Assembly: GCA_947476525.1 (NCBI GenBank)
Contig: CANJQY010000003.1
Coordinates: forward strand, 1-51,563
Length of the DNA stretch: 51,563 nt
From: Oligoflexales bacterium
GTDB taxonomy: Bacteria; Bdellovibrionota_B; Oligoflexia; Oligoflexales; RGVZ01
Direction: 5' to 3'
Shown here one piece after another: positions 26,001-35,473 of this stretch (positions are counted from its first letter, which is position 1; every line of letters begins with the position of its first letter). The notes under the pieces were generated by a model, which saw only the letters and a program-made list of their open reading frames with translations, searched no databases and was not told the origin of the DNA. The translations under genes and the position numbers were made by a program.

Positions 26001-26708
26001 TGCCATCAATTTTGGCTGGCCTTCGAGTCGATTATCGATCAGCTCGACATAGTAATTTCCGTCGCCAACATAGGCGTGAACCGAATCGATATGTTCTTTT
26101 ATAGCAGCGACAATGCGTTGTTCGCTTGGATTTTTAGAGTCAAATGTGAGGGCACCTTCTGGCTGTATATGCCGAAGTAAACCGACCAAAAAAGATAATT
26201 CGCTGAGGGAATCTCCCGACATGGCAATCATGTCACCAGACCACTGTTCAAGTTTGGCCGTTCGGACGATGGGAACATCTTTTAGTCCATCTATGTAACC
26301 GGAACTGACGATTTTACATAAATTTTTGTAGCCGCGAAGATTTTTGCACAAAAGGACTAAGTGGAAGGCTCCCACTTCGGGATAGACTTTATTGGCTGAC
26401 GCAGCGATGCTCAGGGTTATGGGGTGGCCTTCAAAATAAATTTCGCTGCCGATGATCGCCTTGATGCCCTCAGCTTTAGCGTAATTATAAAATTCCATCG
26501 CCCCAAACAGATTGCCGGAGTCGGTGATAGCGACCGCTTTATGGCCCCATTTTTTGGCCGTTTTAACTAAATCCTTGGTACGAATTGTGCCATCGATGAG
26601 CGAGTACTCGGAGTGGACGTGTAAATGCACGAAACCTGCCTCGCTAGGCTGAGGCGGCAAGTCTGGCGCAGATTTTGTGGAGACGTCAGTCATGGTGGCT
26701 AGGATCAC
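23007..26708 (-). CDS. dnaE: DNA polymerase III subunit alpha
   Basis: PHP domain [79 protein letters not shown]. Confidence 0.98.
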   Translation of the reverse strand: [1233 protein letters not shown]

Positions 26709-26948
26709 TCCGAAAGGCCGCAGATTTTAATTTAACACGGCATTATTTCTTAAGTTTCGATCCTACCTTCCGCCTGGGCCTGGTATCAAGGCCCATCGAT
26801 TAGGAGGCAAGGATTTTATATGAAAGTCATGTCCTGCATACCTTTAACCGACATTTGTCTGGGTGCATGCCTATTTTATAATCAAACTTACGGCGACACC
26901 GGTGGTAATCAAACAAGTTTTAAAAAAAGTTCCGATTGACCCTGCAAT

Positions 26949-28526
26949 CTACTCCCACTCTATTGTCGCCGGTGGCTTGGTTGTAATGTCAAAGACCACG
27001 CGGTTTATTCCTGAGACACGGCGAATGATCCGGTCGGAAACCAGTGTTAGAAAGCTAAGGGGTAAATCGGCAACACCAGCGGTCATTCCGTCACTCGACG
27101 TAACCGCTCTGAGAGCGATGGTTTGTTGATAGGTTCGGTTGTCTCCCATGACGCCAACACTTTTGATGGGCAGGAGTACAGCAAATGCCTGCCATGGGAC
27201 ATGATAGAGCTGCTTCTCGTGTAGTGCCGAAATAAAAATATCGTCGGCTTCTTGAAGCATTTTGACGCGGTCAACGGTGACTTCGCCTAATATTCGTACG
27301 GCCAGTCCGGGCCCTGGAAACGGATGTCGTTGAATCAATTCTTCCGGCAAACCTAGTTGCAGGCCGACCGCGCGAACCTCATCTTTAAACAACCACCGAA
27401 ACGGCTCCACTAGTTTTAAGGCTAAGCGGTCAGGCAGACCTCCCACATTGTGATGGCTCTTGATGACTTTTGCACCGGCACCGTGACCGGCCGATTCGAT
27501 GACATCAGGATAGAGTGTGCCTTGGCCTAGATGCGTAAACTCCTTATGTTTTTTTGCATAAGTTTCAAACTCTTCAATAAAAAGACGGCCAATAATCTTG
27601 CGTTTTTGTTCGGGATCAGTCACACCTTTGAGCTCTCGGAAAAATAAATCTCCAGAGCTAAGTAGCTCCATGTGCTGAAGGCCTAACACCTTTAATTTTT
27701 CCGAAACCCATGGCACCTCATTCTTACGGAGAAGTCCGGTATCACAAAAAACAGCGGTAACTTTTTCCGGTCCAAGAGCCCTCATCAGGAGGGCTGCGGT
27801 AACGGTCGAGTCCACACCACCACTGCACGCGACTAGCACGTGGCCCGAGCCAACTGTTTCTTTAATGTGGTGGCACAGGGAGTCAACTCGTGCCTGGCCA
27901 TCCCAGTCTAGCGTCATTCCACAAAGATTTTTTGCAAAGCGGCGCAGTAAATCAGCTCCCTTTTCGCTATGGGCGACCTCAGGATGGTACTGCAAAGCAG
28001 CAATGGGCAAATGGACGTGGACAAGGGCGGCCAGGACGTGCCCGTCCGTTTCGGCAGCAATCTGATAGCCTTGTGGGATCGTCCCAATATCATCGCCGTG
28101 ACTCATCCAAACGGTTTGAGTGGTAGAGCCCTCCTCAAACAACACCGAAGCCGGCCCCGTGGTCGGTACGACGTTCATGGTGGCCCTACCATACTCTCGT
28201 TTTGTGGCTGCGCGAACTTTGCCGCCAGCCCTTTCGACCAGTAGTTGCATTCCGTAACAAATTCCCAATACAGGAACGTTTAGCTTCATTGCCCACTCCG
28301 GTAAACTACGGCTTCCCTCTTCGTAGACCGAGTCGGGACCACCCGATAGGATGATCCCTCTAACCGTTAGTCCAACTGGTGGCGCCGTGACGCGGCCATC
28401 AATGACCTCGCTGTAGGCACCAACTTCACGCAAGCGCCGAGCGATTAATAAGGTATATTGCGAACCAAAATCAAGAACTAAAATCCCCTGATTTTGCGGC
28501 CGATTTGAAAGTATTTTTTCAGGCAT
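26949..28526 (-). CDS. guaA: GMP synthase (glutamine-hydrolysing)
   Basis: GILVLDFGSQYTLLIARRLRE, LGICYGMQLL, ACSGGVDSTVTAALL, LGQGTLYPDVIES, HPFPGPGLAVRILGEV, C-terminal KPPATIEWE. Confidence 0.98.
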   Translation of the reverse strand: MPEKILSNRPQNQGILVLDFGSQYTLLIARRLREVGAYSEVIDGRVTAPPVGLTVRGIILSGGPDSVYEEGSRSLPEWAMKLNVPVLGICYGMQLLVERAGGKVRAATKREYGRATMNVVPTTGPASVLFEEGSTTQTVWMSHGDDIGTIPQGYQIAAETDGHVLAALVHVHLPIAALQYHPEVAHSEKGADLLRRFAKNLCGMTLDWDGQARVDSLCHHIKETVGSGHVLVACSGGVDSTVTAALLMRALGPEKVTAVFCDTGLLRKNEVPWVSEKLKVLGLQHMELLSSGDLFFRELKGVTDPEQKRKIIGRLFIEEFETYAKKHKEFTHLGQGTLYPDVIESAGHGAGAKVIKSHHNVGGLPDRLALKLVEPFRWLFKDEVRAVGLQLGLPEELIQRHPFPGPGLAVRILGEVTVDRVKMLQEADDIFISALHEKQLYHVPWQAFAVLLPIKSVGVMGDNRTYQQTIALRAVTSSDGMTAGVADLPLSFLTLVSDRIIRRVSGINRVVFDITTKPPATIEWE

Positions 28527-28586
28527 AAAGATTCCTAGTGGAGAGGTTCACGGAGGGATCACAACAACACAAAAGTGCGCCGATTT

Positions 28587-30065
28587 TTAAAGATCAGTTT
28601 TATAATTTGGAGCCTCTCGCGTGATGTACACATCGTGCACATGGCTTTCGCGTAACGCAGCATTCGTGATCCGCATGAATTCTGTTTTTGATTGTAAATC
28701 ACTAACGGTCCGTGATCCCGTATATCCCATGGCACTTCTGATACCCCCGACAAGCTGGTATATTTGTTGTGACAAGGGGCCTTTGTAAGCCACTCGGCCC
28801 TCAATACCCTCGGGTACAAACTTTCCTTGCTCGTCGATTTCTGACTGAAAATAGCGGTCTTTGGACCCTTGTGTCATTGCTCCAAGGCTGCCCATTCCTC
28901 GGTATGTTTTATAAGTTTTACCCTGATAAATAATAATATCTCCGGGGGACTCGTCAGTTCCTGCGAACAAGCTGCCGATCATCACAGATCCTGCCCCAGC
29001 AGCGAGTGCTTTGACAATGTCGCCGGAAAATTTGATGCCACCGTCCGCAATCACGGGAATTTTTTTTGTTTTGCCGGCTGCTGCACAATCCATGACTGCG
29101 GTGAACTGTGGCACCCCAATACCTGCAACAATTCGCGTCGTGCAAATGGATCCAGGGCCGATTCCTACTTTGACGGCGTCAACCCCACAGTCGATCAATG
29201 CCAAAGTGGCTGAGGCCGTGGCCACATTTCCAGCAATTAATTGAAAGCCATATTTTTTTTGAAACGATGTTTTGACGCGGCGTACGGTGTCTAAAACGCC
29301 TTGGCTGTGACCGTGGGCGGTATCAATAACCAGTACATCCACCCCACATTCTAAAAGTGCGGTGGCTCGTTCCATAACGTCTCCCCCTGCACCCAGAGCG
29401 GCACCCACCAGGAGTCTGCCACTGGAATCTTTGGAGGCGTGCGGATGCTCCTGCTGCTTCAAAATATCTTTAATGGTAAACATCCCTGCCAGAGTTTTGC
29501 CATCTGCGGCGAGCACAGGTAGTTTTTCAATTCTATGCTTATGCATAATGTCGACGGCTTCCCCTGGTGACGTGCCGAGGGGGGTGGTCACGATTTTTGC
29601 GGTCATGACTTCGTGGACAGGCCGCTTTGTGTTTCGCTCAAACCGAATATCTCGCCCTGTAACAACGCCAACTAATTTTCCATTGTCCACGACCGGAAAG
29701 CCACTGAACCGAAATTTTTGCATGATGGCGATGACATCACCCACAGTGTCACTAGGCTTAACACATACAGGATCGGTGACCATGCCGCTTTCGCTTTTTT
29801 TGACCTTTCGCACCTCCATCGCTTGAGCTTCGATGGACATGTTTTTATGGATAATGCCAATTCCCCCAGCCTGAGCCATGGAGATGGCAGTGGTCGATTC
29901 GGTTACGGTATCCATAGCAGCCGAAACTAGTGGTACTTTAAGATGAATTTCACGAGTAAACTGCGAACCCAAATCGGTTTCGTGGGGTAAGACCGTTGAG
30001 TGCTGAGGCACGATCAAAATATCGTCGTAAGCAAATCCGTCGCGGAAGGTGCGTTCATTTCCCAT
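28587..30065 (-). CDS. guaB: IMP dehydrogenase
   Basis: [20 protein letters not shown] domains, [41 protein letters not shown] before ATG 30065. Confidence 0.98.
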   Translation of the reverse strand: MGNERTFRDGFAYDDILIVPQHSTVLPHETDLGSQFTREIHLKVPLVSAAMDTVTESTTAISMAQAGGIGIIHKNMSIEAQAMEVRKVKKSESGMVTDPVCVKPSDTVGDVIAIMQKFRFSGFPVVDNGKLVGVVTGRDIRFERNTKRPVHEVMTAKIVTTPLGTSPGEAVDIMHKHRIEKLPVLAADGKTLAGMFTIKDILKQQEHPHASKDSSGRLLVGAALGAGGDVMERATALLECGVDVLVIDTAHGHSQGVLDTVRRVKTSFQKKYGFQLIAGNVATASATLALIDCGVDAVKVGIGPGSICTTRIVAGIGVPQFTAVMDCAAAGKTKKIPVIADGGIKFSGDIVKALAAGAGSVMIGSLFAGTDESPGDIIIYQGKTYKTYRGMGSLGAMTQGSKDRYFQSEIDEQGKFVPEGIEGRVAYKGPLSQQIYQLVGGIRSAMGYTGSRTVSDLQSKTEFMRITNAALRESHVHDVYITREAPNYKTDL

Positions 30066-30324
30066 AAGCTCTCCATAAAGTAAATTTTGGAACATTAAAG
30101 AACAAATTGAAGAACAAATTGAGAAACACTTAGTCTAAATTGGTGCGCTCATTGATTTTAGACCACTTTTGCTTTGCGTCAACTATCCATTTTTAAAAAC
30201 TTGATGAAGGGGACTTACCTGCGAGGCAGCGGAATGGTAGACTACCGCCAAAGTTTGTTATAAACTTCTGGCCTAAGTGGGTCACTGAGGGCGTTACACA
30301 GCCCAAAATTCAAAGAGGTCAACC

Positions 30325-31305
30325 TTGCGTCTGTTGTTAATTTGTCTCGATAATATTGGCGACCTGGTTTTTACGTCGAGTCTCGTGATGCCCCTAAAGG
30401 CAAAATACCCTGATGCAAAATGGACCATATTGTGCAAAGACTATGCGTCTGACGTCGCTCGAAGCTTCGATATTGATGCCGACGTTGTGGCAGCAGATCC
30501 TTGGTGGATGAAATCTCCGGGGAGGACTGCTGGTAGCATGTCTGCCCTACTGAAGGCCGTACGTTACTGTCGAGCCCAAAGACCGGAGATAACGATTGTT
30601 ACATCTGTTAACTGGCGAGCTGCTGTCGTAGCTTGTTTGGTCGGATCGCCTATACGAGTGGGATTCCATCGCCTTAAATCGTGGATCTTCCTGACACATA
30701 GAGTTTTAGTACATAACTGGTCGCAAACACCACTGCCCACTGCGCTTTCACAATTGTTGCCGGCGTGTGGAGTGATGATCAATTCTAGTTGTCCGCCCCC
30801 ACTTTCCATCAAGATAAAGCATGTTCCGGTTCTGGCAAAGCCTCTTCCAAGTCAAGAGTTCATAGTCTTGCATCCATTTGCAGGTAGTCTTTCCAGGTGT
30901 TGGCCGCTTGCGCAATGGGGGATCCTGGCTCAGGAAATTCGCTCACGCGGGCTGGTTGTTATGTGGATGGGACGTGAAGATGAGGCTGGCAAGATATTAG
31001 ATGAGATCCCAGAGTCAGCTCAAGATGGATGGATGTACCAAATGAACCAAGGGCAACTCGGCTGTAGTTTGTACATCACCTCCAAGGCCAAAGGCATGAT
31101 CGGCAACGATTCTGGCCCAATTCACTTTGCTGCGGCTTTGGATGTGCCAGTTCTAGGTTTCTACCTTCCAAGCCTTTATCCAAGTACGGTTTCAAGTGGT
31201 CAAGCTCCCCGTTATTTACTCCACCGGCCGTCTCCTGCGGATCTCAAAATGGAGGACGTATTGGTAGAAGTAAAAAAGTTACTTGGCCCGAATTCTACTG
31301 CCTAA
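30325..31305 (+). CDS. Glycosyltransferase family 9 protein
   Basis: LLLICLDNIGDLVFTSSLVMPLKAKYP...FIVLHPFAGSLSRCWPLAQWGILAQEI...GMIGNDSGPIHFAAALDVPVLGFY. Confidence 0.9.
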   Translation: MRLLLICLDNIGDLVFTSSLVMPLKAKYPDAKWTILCKDYASDVARSFDIDADVVAADPWWMKSPGRTAGSMSALLKAVRYCRAQRPEITIVTSVNWRAAVVACLVGSPIRVGFHRLKSWIFLTHRVLVHNWSQTPLPTALSQLLPACGVMINSSCPPPLSIKIKHVPVLAKPLPSQEFIVLHPFAGSLSRCWPLAQWGILAQEIRSRGLVVMWMGREDEAGKILDEIPESAQDGWMYQMNQGQLGCSLYITSKAKGMIGNDSGPIHFAAALDVPVLGFYLPSLYPSTVSSGQAPRYLLHRPSPADLKMEDVLVEVKKLLGPNSTA

Positions 31306-31394
31306 AAAGCTTTGGGCAATAATGTCAGATGACTAGCGAATACAGGCTCCTACATGATAAAATATATGTACTGTGAAATGGGGAAGTCCTTCAC

Positions 31395-33623
31395 ATGTTT
31401 TTTTGGGAATATATCTGTCCAGGAGCCTTTGTGCATTTAGGAAAGTTCTTAAACAAAACTGTCGCAACGCTGGTCATTTTTGAGCATGATTTGATCCGCA
31501 GCATGATGCAAGATGTTTTGCGAAAAAATGGCTTTAATGCGCGCGGCGCAAAGAATTCAAAAGACGCGATTTCTTTTATCGAGGCTGAAAAATTCGACTG
31601 GATTATCATGCCATACTTCCCAAATGAGCGCCTGACGGCAATGCATATTTTGGGGCTTGGGATTCGTAATCCACATTGGCGTTCGATTCGCATGTCTCTG
31701 TTAGTTGGTGAACGGGCAGGTGACTGTAGTGATGCTGATATTGCAGATGCGATGAAATACGGTTGCTTAAGCTATATGAGGGGGCCGTTCACTCAAGAAT
31801 CATTTGATCGAGATATCAAACAACTTAAGGAAAGAATGTTGGCTCACGGATTTTTATCAGATTTGGTTTCAGCAACCTATTTGAGGAGTATTGCCATTGA
31901 TTTACCGTTAAAAGAAGCGATCACAAAAATGGAAGCGGCGATAGTGAATCTATACCCTGGGGATTTTTCGATTTTGATGGAATCGGCAGAGTCCTGCCGA
32001 AATGTCGGATCTTTTGAGGAAGCCCTTATTTTATGCAGTCAGGCACGCTTGCTGGAAGATCCAAAAACAACTGTGGCCGAAAAAAAATACAATGACGTAC
32101 TGGACGACATCAAAAAGTCAGGGGTCGAACTCGGCCGAGTTTTGACGTCGAAAGATATCCTGGGATTTGACAACGCGGTCATTATAGATAGCGATACTAC
32201 CGTTTCTGGAATGATCTCTCGCTCGTTAAAAGCAGTTGGCGTGGCGGAAATTAATATTTTCAGTGATGGCCAAGAATTCATGGATTGGCTTGGGGACAAT
32301 GAGCCTGATGTCATCATCATGGAATGGCGTATACAGAAAGTTTCGGCGGCCAAAATTCTGCAGAGAGTGTCGGCTAGACCCAATAAAAATCCTCCGCAGT
32401 TTGTGGTGGTTAGTTCTTCCATTGCGCAAGCCGATTTACCGATGTTAAAAGAGTTTGGTGTAGGTTCCGTGGTGGAGAAGCCTTTTGGTAAACTTGCACT
32501 TATGAGTGCTTTACTTAAGACTCATGCGGGTAACCTGCAGAAGTCGGGAGTTTACTTTGAACAGCGAATTCGCGCATTTATTCGCGCAAAGAAATATCAA
32601 AAAGCGCTAGAGCTTTCAAAAGATTTTTTTGCCGACGCTCAGGTTGGCAAGGGACGTAAACTTTTGGTCCAGTCTGATTTTTTGCTAGCTTCAAAAAATT
32701 ATTCAACCGCGAGAACAACCTGCCTAAAAGGCATGTCGTTGCCTCACGATCCTATTTACGGACTTCAGATCTTGGGCAAAGTATTTATGGCCGAGCGCAA
32801 CTTTCCGGCTGCGATGAAGTGTTTCGATCGAGTCCAAACTCTCGCACCTGTGAACGTGGAACGAATTTGCTTGATGGCAATGGCCGAAGCAGAGCAAGGG
32901 AACCCAGAATCCTCAGGTAAATTGATGGATACTGTTAAAGAAATGGATTCAAAACATGAAATGGTGCTTGAGACTAGTGTCACGGTGGCCTTGGTGCAAG
33001 GGGACGTCGTCGGCGCAAAAAAAGCCGTGGGAGACCTACCCAACATTATGGGGGTCGTGGCCAACCAAAACAATCGCGCGGTTGCGATGGTGAAATCTGG
33101 TAGCCTTGAAAAATCAATTGATATTTATGAAAAAACTCTCGAAATATTGCCTGAAAAATCCCGCGATGCCCATGACATTGTTGTTTGGAATTTGGCCTTA
33201 GCCTATATCAAAGCTGGGAATTTGGAGAAGGCTGATTTGATCCTGCTGAAAGTCAGTGATGGCAAGCCTAGCCGTATTTCGCGCAAAGCCGTCGAATTGC
33301 GTAAAAGAATCGCTACAGCAGCTTCGACGGGTGTTCCATTGGCATTGAAAACCGATGATCCTGAGGCGAGCAACAGAGCCATGAGTCTTCTCGGCACAAG
33401 TAGCTTGGCCGCCAGCGGGTCTCGAGCTGAGGACGAGGACTTATTATCTAAAATGTCCTCGGACAACATCAGCGTGCTGTCGTTGGTTGATTTTAAGCCT
33501 GGGGATTTAGGATGTTTTCAGTTGATGCCAAATACGGAAGAGTCCAAAGACAATCTAGCGGAAATTCTCAACTCCTTGCCGACGATCAAAACCAGGTGGA
33601 AGATTGCGGTGCCGCCTAAGTGA
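31395..33623 (+). CDS. Tandem response-regulator-receiver (degenerate) protein with TPR-like repeats
   Basis: Two REC-like regions (VATLVIFEHDLIRSMMQDVLRKNGF...; NAVIIDSDTTVSGMISRSLKAVGV...VVEKPF) followed by TPR-like helices. Confidence 0.85.
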   Translation: MFFWEYICPGAFVHLGKFLNKTVATLVIFEHDLIRSMMQDVLRKNGFNARGAKNSKDAISFIEAEKFDWIIMPYFPNERLTAMHILGLGIRNPHWRSIRMSLLVGERAGDCSDADIADAMKYGCLSYMRGPFTQESFDRDIKQLKERMLAHGFLSDLVSATYLRSIAIDLPLKEAITKMEAAIVNLYPGDFSILMESAESCRNVGSFEEALILCSQARLLEDPKTTVAEKKYNDVLDDIKKSGVELGRVLTSKDILGFDNAVIIDSDTTVSGMISRSLKAVGVAEINIFSDGQEFMDWLGDNEPDVIIMEWRIQKVSAAKILQRVSARPNKNPPQFVVVSSSIAQADLPMLKEFGVGSVVEKPFGKLALMSALLKTHAGNLQKSGVYFEQRIRAFIRAKKYQKALELSKDFFADAQVGKGRKLLVQSDFLLASKNYSTARTTCLKGMSLPHDPIYGLQILGKVFMAERNFPAAMKCFDRVQTLAPVNVERICLMAMAEAEQGNPESSGKLMDTVKEMDSKHEMVLETSVTVALVQGDVVGAKKAVGDLPNIMGVVANQNNRAVAMVKSGSLEKSIDIYEKTLEILPEKSRDAHDIVVWNLALAYIKAGNLEKADLILLKVSDGKPSRISRKAVELRKRIATAASTGVPLALKTDDPEASNRAMSLLGTSSLAASGSRAEDEDLLSKMSSDNISVLSLVDFKPGDLGCFQLMPNTEESKDNLAEILNSLPTIKTRWKIAVPPK

Positions 33624-33656
33624 ATTGAACAACATTCTCCTGATTGAACCTATATC

Positions 33657-35204
33657 TTAGTAATTTTTTGCAAAAATGACTCGCACGTTTGTTTGTCGAC
33701 CAGTGAATAGACATTTGCCGGCAGGGGCATTGTCGTTCAGGGGAATACATCGGGCAGAAACTTTTAGGGAGGCAAGTTTGTCGTTAATTTCTTTGGCGGC
33801 GTCGGCTTCTGGAGACCAGTAGGCCACGGCAAAACCACCATGAATTTCAGGTTTTTCTTCATTTTTTGGGGTAAACCATTTTGCAAATTCTGAAAAATCA
33901 GTGAAGGTTTTTGTTTTAGATTCGCGAAGGGCTAAGGCGCGGTCAAAAAGGTTTTTTTGGATGGTGTCCAGAACCGTTGTGATAGTGGAGACGAAGTCAG
34001 TGCGAGTGACGGTTTTTTTCTCTTTGACACCCATGTCACGACGCGCCACAAAAAGACTGTCGGCAGCCATATCCCGAGGGCCGACTTCAGCGCGGATTGG
34101 CGTCCCTTTTTTGATGTGTTGCCAGGTTTTTTCGCCCCCACGCAAATGATCCCTTACGTCGAGTTCTACTCGTAGCCGTTCACCCATATAGGTTTGTGCC
34201 TCAAGTTCCTTTTTGACTTTTTTACAGTATTCAAGAACGGGACCTTTCTCCTCGTCATTGCGAAATATTGGCAGCAGCACCACGTGTTTAGGTGCTAGAC
34301 GCGGCGGTAATATCAAGCCATCGTCGTCGGAGTGAGTCATGATCAGACCGCCAATGAGACGTGTGGAGACTCCCCACGAAGTGGTCCATGCAAATTCTTC
34401 GGTGCCTTCTTTACTTTGGAATTTTATGCCTGATGATTTTGCAAATGTTTGACCTAGAAAATGGCTTGTGCCAGCTTGGAGAGCCTTACCGTCTTGCATC
34501 ATCGCTTCGATGGTGTAAGTGTTGACGGCTCCAGGAAATTTTTCGCCCGGAGTTTTTTCGCCTTTGATCACTGGCATGGCCATGTATTCGTGAGCAAACC
34601 ATTCGTAGACGTCCAACATTTGCATGGTTTCTTCGACGGCTTCTTGGGCATTTGCGTGAGCGGTATGCCCCTCTTGCCACAGAAATTCTGCGGTGCGTAG
34701 GAACATTCGCGTGCGCATTTCCCAGCGCATGACGTTGGCCCATTGATTGATGAGGATGGGAAGGTCTCGGTAACTTTGCACCCACTTCGCGTAGGACGCA
34801 CCGATAATGGTCTCTGATGTTGGACGAATGATTAAAGGCTCGTCTAGCTCACCGGCGGGTACTAACGTACCATTTGGACCCGGCTCCAGCCGGTGGTGGG
34901 TAACAATGGCGCATTCTTTGGCGAAGCCTTCAACGTGCTCCGCTTCCTTTTCAAAAAAGCTTTTAGGGATCAGCATTGGAAAATAGGCGTTTACGTGACC
35001 GGTGTCTTTAAATTTACGGTCTAAAACTTGCTGAATATTTTCCCATATGGCATAACCCCAAGGCTTAATCACGGGGCAGCCGCGAGTAGGGGAGTTCTCG
35101 GCGAGATCTCCAGCTTTTATAACTTGCTGATACCACTCAGGATAATCGTCAAATCGGGTTGGCGTGATGGCTGTTTGTGGGGCTTTTGTCTGAGGTTGAT
35201 TCAT
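33657..35204 (-). CDS. proS: Prolyl-tRNA synthetase
   Basis: DYPEWYQQVIKAGDLAENSPTRGCPVIKPWGYAIWENIQQ; LIIRPTSETII; RMFLRTAEFLWQEGHTAH; TTSWGVSTRLIGGLIMTHSDD; C-terminal CLFTGRQTNVRVIFAKNY. Confidence 0.97.
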   Translation of the reverse strand: MNQPQTKAPQTAITPTRFDDYPEWYQQVIKAGDLAENSPTRGCPVIKPWGYAIWENIQQVLDRKFKDTGHVNAYFPMLIPKSFFEKEAEHVEGFAKECAIVTHHRLEPGPNGTLVPAGELDEPLIIRPTSETIIGASYAKWVQSYRDLPILINQWANVMRWEMRTRMFLRTAEFLWQEGHTAHANAQEAVEETMQMLDVYEWFAHEYMAMPVIKGEKTPGEKFPGAVNTYTIEAMMQDGKALQAGTSHFLGQTFAKSSGIKFQSKEGTEEFAWTTSWGVSTRLIGGLIMTHSDDDGLILPPRLAPKHVVLLPIFRNDEEKGPVLEYCKKVKKELEAQTYMGERLRVELDVRDHLRGGEKTWQHIKKGTPIRAEVGPRDMAADSLFVARRDMGVKEKKTVTRTDFVSTITTVLDTIQKNLFDRALALRESKTKTFTDFSEFAKWFTPKNEEKPEIHGGFAVAYWSPEADAAKEINDKLASLKVSARCIPLNDNAPAGKCLFTGRQTNVRVIFAKNY

Positions 35205-35382
35205 AAATTTTGGCTCCAAAAATGGGCATCATCGTCACGAAAGTACGTGACTTAAGTGAATAGGATCGAGGTCAAGGGACACTCAGTGAGGGCATGATGT
35301 TACAAGGAATACGCCAGCAAGCAAAGCTAATAAATTTTTTGCGGCAATTTGGTCGTTTTTTTGTCAATCTCTTGGAGAACAA

Positions 35383-35418
35383 TTAGATGATAAGTTAGAT
35401 AATAAGTTAGATAATAAG
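35383..35418. repeat. 12-bp tandem repeat TTAGAT(G/A)ATAAG x3
   Basis: Direct count, located about 55 bp upstream of the ade start. Confidence 0.95.
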
Positions 35419-35473
35419 GGGCGTTCATAATTGGACTAGATGGTTGTTCACAATCATGACGAAACGGAGACCT

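Noticed and set aside
23007-30065. dnaE-guaA-guaB minus-strand block as unusual
   Set aside because: Ordinary housekeeping genes with complete motifs; nothing anomalous beyond short gaps.
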